From: AC-37 sp036382905
GTDB lineage: Bacteria > Actinomycetota > Thermoleophilia > Solirubrobacterales > Thermoleophilaceae
Length of the DNA stretch: 38,562 nt
Reading direction: 5' to 3'
Assembly (NCBI GenBank): GCA_036382905.1
Contig: DASVPL010000213.1
Coordinates: 1-38,562, forward strand
Both the position numbers and the translations under genes were made by a program. Shown in pieces: positions 32,494 to 38,562 of the stretch. How positions within the stretch are numbered: position 1 is the first letter of the stretch; every line of letters starts with the position of its first letter. Under the pieces are notes generated by a model that was given only the letters and a program-made list of their open reading frames with translations, was not told the origin of the DNA and did no database searches.

Positions 32494-33084
32494 TTGATCC
32501 GCCCGCTTCGGTCTCGGGCTGCCATCCGGTCTCCTCGCGCACGCGCTTGGGAAGAGCGCGTACCGCCGCGACATCGCTCGCCGCGTCAGTGCCGGGAACG
32601 GATTGGGCTGTATGGCGACGCCGGTCTAGCCCGATCGGCGGCAGCAGCATCCATTGCAAGGGAGGCCTATGAGAAAGGTCACCTCGTCGTCTTTATGCCG
32701 ATGGTCCGGTTGCTCGAGATGGTGAAGCAGGAGATCACTAGCACGGCATCGGAGGACGCGCGCGCGACGGACCAGTTCGTCGCTGCCCCCGACCTGCTTG
32801 TACTCGACGACCTCGACATAGGCCGGGAGGGCGATTGGAGCCTGCTTCACGTTGCGGCCGCTCTCCGGCGGCGGACGTTTCGCAAGACGCGAGCAACTGT
32901 TCTGACGAGCGATTGTCATCCCTCCAAACTCGGGCCCGTCTGGGAGTGAGGCGTGATCAAGGCGCTCACCGAGATCTGTGGCCCAGCGTTGAACGTGGAT
33001 CCTCGCTACGAGCCTCCACTCGCCGATTCAGACGTATTGGCGGCCGTGTTGAAGGCACGTCGCCGAGCCCGGGCGAGGGCCTAG
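32494..33084 (+). pseudogene. Decayed DnaC/IstB-like AAA+ ATPase
   Basis: The frame reads RERIGLYGDAGLARSAAAAS, then IAREAYEKGHLVVFMPMVRL, later PDLLVLDDLDIGRE (Walker B) and VLTSDCHPSKLGPVWE, the layout of DnaC/IstB-type ATPases that load helicases or assist IS21-type transposases. The Walker A region is GDAGLARS where GxxGxGK(S/T) is expected, so the catalytic Lys is Arg. TGA at 32947 interrupts the frame, yet the same frame continues with ALTEICGPALNVDPRYEPPL to TAG 33082. No intact start is evident. A remnant of a mobile element. Confidence 0.55.
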
Positions 33085-33102
33085 AGGGGGCTGGCTTCGG
33101 CT

Positions 33103-33603
33103 CTACGTCGCGCCGCCAGATACGCCCGGGTCCTTGGGTGGCTCGGGAAGCTCCCCATGGGCCGTCTCCAAGCGCCTGATGTCCTCCAGGTCGGTTGCGC
33201 GGCCGCCCTGCCGCTTGAGCGCCACGAGGTCGGCGAGCGAGCAGATCGCTGCCGGGACGCTTTCCACTCGACGCGTGTCGGCACGCGACAGCAGCCCGCT
33301 CAAATCGAGCGGCGGGGCTTGTTCGGCAAGCAGGTCGATGAGGCCATGCGACGTACGCAGGTGGAGGGGCCACCCGGCAGAGGGCAACCGCCGCTCCTCC
33401 GGTGAGCCGTCGGGCCGCGTCGCCTCCCACTCGACGCGGAGGTCGGCCAAGCGCTTGGCCGTGTCCTCGTCGCACGCGACCACCACGTCGAGGTCCTTCG
33501 TCGCACGCACGACGCCATGACGGATGACAGCGATACCACCGACGATGACGTAGCGGACGCCCGCGCGGTTCAGATCCTCGAGCAAGCGCCCGAAGCCGGT
33601 CAC
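33103..33603 (-). CDS. Nucleotidyltransferase-fold protein (TA-like)
   Basis: 166 aa from GTG 33603. The pattern YVIVGGIAVIRHGVVRATKD followed by LDVVV gives the NTase G22-G23 and D37-x-D39 metal motif, with D90 (HGLIDLL) as candidate third carboxylate. Similar proteins (DUF6036/AbiEii-like) transfer NMP groups in toxin-antitoxin or abortive-infection pairs. The 72-aa gene upstream overlaps by 4 nt (GTGA), typical of such two-gene modules. Substrate and toxicity are not inferable. Its 3' end faces the ATPase pseudogene. Confidence 0.75.
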   Translation of the reverse strand: MTGFGRLLEDLNRAGVRYVIVGGIAVIRHGVVRATKDLDVVVACDEDTAKRLADLRVEWEATRPDGSPEERRLPSAGWPLHLRTSHGLIDLLAEQAPPLDLSGLLSRADTRRVESVPAAICSLADLVALKRQGGRATDLEDIRRLETAHGELPEPPKDPGVSGGAT

Positions 33604-33818
33604 ACCTCGGATCGCTCTGCCAGTTCGGCGAGCTCGAGGGCAACTTGGCTCAGCGCCATGCCCTCGGCGAGCAGCTCGTCCGGGTCGCGGCCTCCGTCGC
33701 GCACGAGCTCGTATTGCCGCCATACCTCGCCCGCCGCCCAGCCGTCGCCTCGCCTCTCGGCCGCGCGCGCGTCAGCCGCGAGATCGGCGAGGCGTGTATC
33801 CCGTTCGGCCCTGGTCAC
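33600..33818 (-). CDS. Small helical partner of the nucleotidyltransferase
   Basis: 72 aa from GTG 33818. Mostly helical and charged: RAERDTRLADLAADARAAER, EVWRQYELVRDGGRDPDELL, MALSQVALELAELAERSEV. No DNA-binding motif or known family is recognised. Stop and start overlap (GTGA) with the nucleotidyltransferase points to a functional pair. The frame extends upstream to 33911 but without a better start. Confidence 0.65.
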   Translation of the reverse strand: MTRAERDTRLADLAADARAAERRGDGWAAGEVWRQYELVRDGGRDPDELLAEGMALSQVALELAELAERSEV

Positions 33819-33858
33819 GCCACAAGGGTATGCCGACGACCTCGGGCGCGCGGCAGAG

Positions 33859-35033
33859 CTAATAGCCGGCCAGCTCCCGTAGCCGTCCCTCCAGGAACCG
33901 CCGCTCCGCATCGTCGGTGGCCAGCGCCAGCGCCCGCTCGTACGCCGCTCGCGCCTCGTCGCGACGGCCGAGCCGGCGCAGCAGGTCGGCGCGCGTGGCG
34001 TGGAGGTAGCGGTAGCCGTCCAGCCCCTCGATCGCGTCGACCAGGGCGAGCCCCGCTGCGGGGCCGTCCGCCTCGGCCACGGCGACCGCGCGGTTCAGCT
34101 CCACCACCGGCGATCGCGTCAGCCGCAAGAGCTTCCCGTAGAGCGCCGCAATCTCGTGCCAGTCGCTTGCTCGTCGGCGTGCAGCGAGGCGATCGCGGCC
34201 TGCACCACGTACGGGCCGCTCCCGCGCAGCGCCAGCGCTCGCTCCAGCAGCATCCGGCCCTCGGCCACGCGCCCGCCGTCCCAGAGCGAGCGGTCCTGGT
34301 CGCCGAGCAGCACGAGCTCTCCATCCCGGAAGCGTGCCGCGCGGCGCGCGTCGTGCAGCAGCATCAGCGCGAGGAGCGCGTGCACCTCCGGCTCGTCCGG
34401 CATCAGCTCGGCCAGGGCGCGGCCGAGCCGGATCGCCTCCGACGCAAGGTCGTGGCGTCCGCCGTAGCCCTCGTTGAAGATCAGGTACACGACCGCCAGC
34501 ACCGCCGCGAGCCGGTCGGGCAGCAGGTGGTCGGGGGGTACCCGGAACGGGATGCCGGCGTGCCTGATCTTGCGCTTGGCCCGCACGAGGCGCTGCGCCA
34601 TCGTCGCGTCCGGCACCAGGAACGCGCGCGCGATCTCCTCGGTCGTGAGCCCGCCGAGCGTTCGCAGCGTGAGCGCCACCTGCGCCTCGGTCGCCAGCGC
34701 GGGGTGGCAGCACGTGAACACGAGCTCGAGACGCTCGTCCGGTATTGCGGTGTCCTCGTCCATCGGATCCTCGGCGGTCCGCGACGGCACATCGAGCAGG
34801 CGCATCTTCTCCGCGAGGGTCCGCTCGCGGCGGATGCGGTCGATCGCGCGGTTGCGTGCGGTCGCGACCAGCCACGCGCGGGGGTTGCGGGGGACCCCCT
34901 CGCGCGGCCAGCGCGCGGCGGCGGTCGCGAACGCCTCCTGGGCGGCGTCCTCGGCGAGCTCGAAGTCCCCGAGGAGGCCGATCAGCGTGGCGAGCACCCG
35001 CCCCCACTCGTCGCGGAAGACGCTCTCGATCAG
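33859..35033 (-). pseudogene. ECF sigma factor of the SigJ/DUF6596 type, frameshifted
   Basis: Frame 1 (to ~34170) has sigma2 (LATLIGLLGDFELAEDAAQE, RNRAIDRIRRER), sigma4 (LRTLGGLTTEEIARAFLVPD, AQRLVRAKRKIR) and the start of the C-terminal extension (PPDHLLPDRLAAVLAVVYLI). After H-A-D-E, the expected continuation SDWHEIAALYGKLLRLTRSP through ERRFLEGRLRELAGY lies in the other frame. One missing base at 34168-34170 (GAGCAAGCGAC where GAGCCAAGCGAC would read E-P-S-D) explains it. Repaired length is ~391 aa, normal for the family. The start is unclear: CTG at 35033 overlapping the YCII stop, or GTG at 34997. Pseudogene or sequencing error. Confidence 0.8.
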
Positions 35034-35368
35034 CGCTCCACCACCGGGCGCACCTCGACGGCACCGCTCTGCCGGGCGGCCGGGATGCGTGCTGCGATCT
35101 CGATCGCGGCGTCGAGGTCGTCGGCCTCGAACAGGTAGTAGCCGCCGAGCTGCTCCTTCGTCTCCACGAACGGCCCGTCCGTGGTCAGCGTCTCGCCGTC
35201 CCGCACGCGCACCGTGGTCGCCGTCGAGCCGGGCCGCAGCTGCTCGCCGCTGACCTTGCCGGGAAGCTCGCCGATCGCCCCGTACTCGGCGAGCGCCGCG
35301 TTCTGCTCCTCCTCGGAGAGCTGGTCCCAGTCGGTCGAATTCGACCAGATCAGCATCATGTACTTCAT
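35030..35368 (-). CDS. YCII-related (DGPF) domain protein
   Basis: 112 aa, normal length. KYMMLIW at the N terminus and TDGPFVETKEQLGGYYLFEA are the family signatures (the DGPF motif). YCII-like proteins are ferredoxin-fold dimers with a possible His/Asp active site and are commonly paired with SigJ-type ECF sigma factors, as here, where its TGA overlaps the probable sigma start. AGAGGAGG about 8 nt upstream supports ATG 35368. Probably the sensory or regulatory partner of the sigma factor (inference from recurrent pairing). Confidence 0.9.
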   Translation of the reverse strand: MKYMMLIWSNSTDWDQLSEEEQNAALAEYGAIGELPGKVSGEQLRPGSTATTVRVRDGETLTTDGPFVETKEQLGGYYLFEADDLDAAIEIAARIPAARQSGAVEVRPVVER

Positions 35369-35399
35369 GGTGTTTCCTCCTCTGTGAGGGTCGGTTTCC

Positions 35400-35615
35400 C
35401 TACTGGGACGAACGGGGACCGGCGGAATCGACAGCTCCGCCGGAATTCTCGTCCAGCTCGACCACCACCGCGAGCTTCTGCTCGTGCCAGAGGAACTCGA
35501 GCTCCTCGTCGTCCTCGTGGTAGACCACCTCGTCGGGCTCGGGCAGCCCCGCCTGCGCCGCTATCTCCCTGAACCGCAGCTCCGCATCCTCGCGTCGTGT
35601 CACCTGATTTGCCAT
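35400..35615 (-). CDS. Small acidic protein of unknown function
   Basis: 71 aa from ATG 35615; an in-frame GTG at 35633 would add six residues. ANQVTRREDAELRFREIAAQ is helical, followed by GLPEPDEVVYHEDDEELEFL and a short beta segment WHEQKLAVVVELDE. I recall similar proteins in related genomes but no function. The upstream region carries three phased GTTAC repeats. Confidence 0.65.
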   Translation of the reverse strand: MANQVTRREDAELRFREIAAQAGLPEPDEVVYHEDDEELEFLWHEQKLAVVVELDENSGGAVDSAGPRSSQ

Positions 35616-35638
35616 GCCGTGAGTCTGCGGCACGGCGG

Positions 35639-35692
35639 GTTACGCGTGGGGACGCGCGCGTTACAAGTTGGTGACGGGCGAGTTACAACTCG
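35639..35692. promoter_or_regulatory. Three GTTAC direct repeats spaced about two helical turns
   Basis: GTTAC occurs at 35639, 35660 and 35682 (spacings 21 and 22 bp), the last two as GTTACAA. The third is part of a perfect inverted repeat CGAGTT-AC-AACTCG (35679-35692). The array lies upstream of the small gene at 35615 and just beyond the 3' end of the hydrolase gene, within the gene-free stretch 35634-35734. Confidence 0.45.
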
Positions 35693-35734
35693 GCGTCAGC
35701 CGCGGGAGCGGGCGTCAGGCGCGGAGCGGCCCGC

Positions 35735-38488
35735 TCACGGCCCGGCCCAGCCGCCCGCGTAGCACGGCCGCGCACCGCACACGTCGATGACCTTCCCGTC
35801 GATGCGCAGGAACTCCGACTTCTGAATGCGCCCGATCGGCGACCCGCGCGGCGCGCTGTGCGGGTCGTGCCCCGCCTCGGGCGGGACGTTCTCGTTCGGC
35901 GGCGGCGGCGTGCCGGCCGTGCCGCCCGGTATCTGCCGGAACGGCCCCGTGTCCCACAGGACGATGGCCGATCCGCCGAACGGATAGCTCGGGATCTTGG
36001 GCACCCCGTAGACCGGATCCCCGCGGTCGAGGTCGCGACCCGGGTCCGCCCAGGGCACGCGCATGGACGCGCCGATCGTGCGCGCCTCGCTCTCCGCCGT
36101 GAGCTGCGCGACCTGATGGTCGCCGAGCGCGACGTGCATCAGCACGGTGTGCGCCGGCGTGTTGCGCAGCGGGTCGGTGGTGATGTGGTTCGCGTAGCCG
36201 TTCGCCTCCCCGCGGTCCCACAGCGTCTGCATCAGCGCGAGCACGAGCTGGCGCTGGATCTGGTTCGGGTACGACTCGTAGAGCGGGTACGCGTACTGCG
36301 GCAGGAGGCTCTCGGGGTCGGTCGGGTCGGGCTGAGGAGGCTCGCCGGTGCCGAAGTCGACGCTGCGCTGGAGCAGCGTGCTGTACGCCATGCCGGGCAC
36401 GCCGAGCACGCCCCGGTCGCCGTCGACCATCACCGCCATCAGCGCGCCGCCGATGATCCCGCCCTGGCTGTTGCCGTCGTAGAAGAGGCGCCGCGTGTCG
36501 AGCACGCCCGCGCCGCCGGCTCCGATCCGGAACGCCGGGTCGGCGTTGAAGCCGCTGTTGTGAACCATCAGCCGGCCGAGGTAGAGGAAGTTCAGTATCC
36601 CCTGCTGCACTCGATCCACGAGCTCGGGGAAGCGCGACAGGTCGGTCTCGATCGTGAGCGCGTTCGGCACGTCGCAGTCCGGCGGGTTGTCGGGCGTGCC
36701 GGCGAGCGCGCTCTGGACGATGCTCTGTAGGTCGTCGGGGCTCGTCGGAGTGTCGGTGCACGACATCCCGATCCAGTCGGTCGCGCAGAAGACCATGTTG
36801 TGCTCGTTGCCCATGGCGCGCACGTTGCCGGAGCCCACCTCGCTGCGGCTGCCGAACAGCCCGTGCCCGTAGAGCGACGGCCGCGCCGGAGGGCCGTCCT
36901 TCGCGACCTTCGGGATGTTGCAGGTGAAGCGCGCCTCCATCGTGTTGCCGGGCAGGCGGGTCGGCGGCCCGTTGGTCTTCGTGGGGTCGAAGACGAACCG
37001 CGCCCCGGCGGGACAAGCGGGAAGGTGCAGGTAGCACGGCACGGTGTAGGTGCCCTCGACGCGGCGGGCCACGTCGCCATCGGGGTCGTCGGTGACCTTG
37101 GTGATCCGGTACTTCGGCGCCGTGCCCTGGACCGTGAGGTCGTCGAGCTTGGTGTCGCCGAGCTGCGCGAACGCATCGTCGCGCATCGCGAGGATCCGCT
37201 CGGTCATGTTGCGCTCGCTGGCGACGGTGAAGTCCCAGACGCGGTAGAGGTCGTCGCGCGCGATTCCGGCCTCGGCGAGCGTCGTGAACATCCCCTCGAA
37301 GCTCTTGCGCCGCGCCTCGACGGCGGCGTTGGTGGTCGGGTGCCCGTCGCGGTAGACGCGGAACCCGAGCGACGGCGTGAGCGTCTTGCCGGCCGCGTCC
37401 TTCAGGTTGCGCAGCGCCACTATGTAGCGGCGGCCCTCGACGAAGTGGCGCCCGGGCCTGATGACGAGCGCGCGCTCGGCCGGGTTCGTGGGGTTGGCGT
37501 CGAGCTCCGCCCACACGAGGTGACGCGCCCGCGTGCGCGTGTCGATGACGACCACCGGCTGCGTCGGGCGCAGGGCGTCGGCCATGTCGTCGACCGGCAC
37601 GATCTTGCTGCGTTGGAACGCCTCCTTGGTATCGAGCCCGGAAACCTTGGTCTCGATCGGCAGGCCCGGGCCGAAGCCGTCGTTGCGGTTGAGCGGCTCC
37701 GGGTCGAACGGCTTGCCGGCCTTGTTCTTCGGCATCGACAGGATGTTCAGGTTGAGGCGCCGCTTCGTGTCGGTGGTCGAGTCGGCGACGGTGAAGTGGT
37801 CGTTGGGGAACGGGAAGAGGCAGTCGGCCTCGTCGAGCCAGTCGCAGCGATCGGGGTCTGCGGGGTTGAAGTCGACCGGTTCGCCGGCGGGGACGCTCGA
37901 GCCGCCGCTGCCGCCTGAGCCGCCACCGCCCGAACCGCCACCCGAGCCGCCGCCGGAACCTCCGCCGCCCGAGCCACCGCCACCGCCGGAGCCGCCCCCG
38001 GACCCACCACCGCCGGTGCCGCCGCCCGCACCCCCGCCGCCGCCCGCCGCCCCGCGGCAGCTCGCGGCATCGCGGCGCAGCTTCTTGAACGTCCGGATCG
38101 TCTTGCCGATGGGCGCCCCCGCGCGCCCCTCGATCCGCGCCGCGCTCACCACGATCCGACCGCCGGTGCAGCCCTTCATCACGCTGCGCCCGATGCGGTT
38201 GAGCCGCAGCGTCACGCGCCGCTCGCTCCCCTTGCGCAGCTCGACCTCCTTGATCCCCGTGATGACCTGCCACGGGCCCTTGCGCGCGTACGGGCGGAAC
38301 GTGGCGAACAGCCGCACGTAGCCGCTGTGGCGCGACTTCGCAAGCACCTTCACGCTCCTCGCCTTCAGCATCGAGCGCTGGCTGCCCGTCGCCGCGTCGC
38401 CGCGCACCGACTTCGCCGGCGCGGCGAACGCGCTGCCGGGCACCGCAAGCAGCAGCGCCAGCACGAGCAGCAGTCCCCCCCTCCGCAC
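35735..38488 (-). CDS. Large secreted alpha/beta-hydrolase with poly-Gly linker
   Basis: 917 aa from GTG 38488, chosen because a signal peptide follows directly (RRGGLLLVLALLLAVPGSAF, cleavage near AFA-AP); the frame also extends to GTG 38557. Residues ~25-145 form a small beta-rich domain with a CTGG...SC pair. Then comes a ~50-residue Gly/Ser linker. The large C-terminal domain contains LYGHGLFGS (oxyanion-type loop) and YDGNSQGGIIGG with nucleophile S674 (GxSxG), like bacterial virulence-factor-type lipases. Many Cys suggest extracellular disulfides. Specificity unknown. Nothing is clear in 38489-38562, though an ATG on the plus strand at 38552 may open a divergent gene. Confidence 0.8.
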   Translation of the reverse strand: MRRGGLLLVLALLLAVPGSAFAAPAKSVRGDAATGSQRSMLKARSVKVLAKSRHSGYVRLFATFRPYARKGPWQVITGIKEVELRKGSERRVTLRLNRIGRSVMKGCTGGRIVVSAARIEGRAGAPIGKTIRTFKKLRRDAASCRGAAGGGGGAGGGTGGGGSGGGSGGGGGSGGGGSGGGSGGGSGGGGSGGSGGSSVPAGEPVDFNPADPDRCDWLDEADCLFPFPNDHFTVADSTTDTKRRLNLNILSMPKNKAGKPFDPEPLNRNDGFGPGLPIETKVSGLDTKEAFQRSKIVPVDDMADALRPTQPVVVIDTRTRARHLVWAELDANPTNPAERALVIRPGRHFVEGRRYIVALRNLKDAAGKTLTPSLGFRVYRDGHPTTNAAVEARRKSFEGMFTTLAEAGIARDDLYRVWDFTVASERNMTERILAMRDDAFAQLGDTKLDDLTVQGTAPKYRITKVTDDPDGDVARRVEGTYTVPCYLHLPACPAGARFVFDPTKTNGPPTRLPGNTMEARFTCNIPKVAKDGPPARPSLYGHGLFGSRSEVGSGNVRAMGNEHNMVFCATDWIGMSCTDTPTSPDDLQSIVQSALAGTPDNPPDCDVPNALTIETDLSRFPELVDRVQQGILNFLYLGRLMVHNSGFNADPAFRIGAGGAGVLDTRRLFYDGNSQGGIIGGALMAVMVDGDRGVLGVPGMAYSTLLQRSVDFGTGEPPQPDPTDPESLLPQYAYPLYESYPNQIQRQLVLALMQTLWDRGEANGYANHITTDPLRNTPAHTVLMHVALGDHQVAQLTAESEARTIGASMRVPWADPGRDLDRGDPVYGVPKIPSYPFGGSAIVLWDTGPFRQIPGGTAGTPPPPNENVPPEAGHDPHSAPRGSPIGRIQKSEFLRIDGKVIDVCGARPCYAGGWAGP
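37895..38050 (-). repeat. GC-rich repeat encoding a poly-Gly/Ser linker
   Basis: About 50 codons of GGC/GGT/GGG with interspersed Ser (GGGSGGGSGGGGGSGGGGS-type) inside the hydrolase gene. It is low-complexity DNA prone to slippage and length change, and separates the N-terminal domain from the catalytic domain. Confidence 0.85.
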
Positions 38489-38562
38489 GGGCCGAAGCCT
38501 AGTCCGAGAATCGCCACGCGGCGACGGTCGTCTGAGGTACGGTCCGCGACGATGCACGACGA

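Noticed and set aside
32477..32659. 60-codon minus-strand frame in the decayed patch
   Set aside because: No recognisable motif and no ribosome-binding site; it overlaps the ATPase remnant.
37895..38050. Short-period GC repeat that could suggest a CRISPR-like or tandem array
   Set aside because: It is the in-frame poly-Gly/Ser linker of a secreted hydrolase; there are no spacers or constant repeat units.

Overview
The window is very GC-rich, densely packed DNA with frequent GTG/TTG starts and 4-nt stop/start overlaps. Gene content points to an actinobacterium of the Thermoleophilia/Solirubrobacterales type: LVIVD-repeat and PQQ-propeller secreted proteins with Arg-rich C-terminal modules, a PASTA protein, a non-mevalonate isoprenoid gene (dxr), and several starts that look leaderless (TANNNT box 6-8 nt before the start codon). 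The lineage is inferred from composition and families; no rRNA is present.

Layout. 1-4212: a minus-strand group (serine hydrolase, 4CL-like acyl-CoA ligase, GFA-family zinc protein, flavin amine oxidase cut by the left edge) beside a TetR regulator. 4213-6682: a NarL-type two-component pair divergent from a Crp/Fnr-like regulator, with a palindrome between them. 6711-9589: a secreted LVIVD-repeat protein convergent with dxr. 9697-18912: an eight-gene, same-strand, nearly gapless operon: fatty acyl-AMP ligase (FAAL), acyl carrier protein, membrane fatty-acid desaturase, MpaB-type oxygenase, an unrecognised 413-aa protein, flavin monooxygenase, a 4-TM protein resembling styrene-oxide isomerase/hydroxylaminobenzene mutase, and an MMPL exporter. 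A SAM methyltransferase abuts it convergently. This is the standout: it reads as an undescribed fatty-acid-derived lipid or natural-product pathway (activate acyl chain, load on ACP, desaturate, oxidise/isomerise, export).

19933-25114: secreted PASTA protein, secreted lipase, a hypothetical protein, a small secreted Cys-containing protein, an Asp/Glu-racemase homologue lacking both catalytic cysteines, and a small membrane protein. 25198-29639: tRNA-Ala(CGC), a membrane diguanylate cyclase, an acidic low-complexity protein, a series of stem-loops ending in a strong terminator (possible structured RNA), and glutamate dehydrogenase. 29729-31576: secreted PQQ-type propeller.

31607-33818: an accessory patch beside tRNA-Ala(UGC). 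It holds a MazEF-like toxin-antitoxin pair with an operator over its start codon, a degenerate copy of the tRNA 3' end, a decayed DnaC/IstB-like ATPase with an in-frame stop, and a nucleotidyltransferase/small-partner pair. 33859-35368: a SigJ-type ECF sigma gene with a frameshift plus its YCII-domain partner. 35400-38488: a small conserved-looking protein with three phased GTTAC repeats upstream, and a large secreted alpha/beta-hydrolase with a poly-Gly linker.

All calls come from reading the sequence and recalling family motifs; no database search was run.
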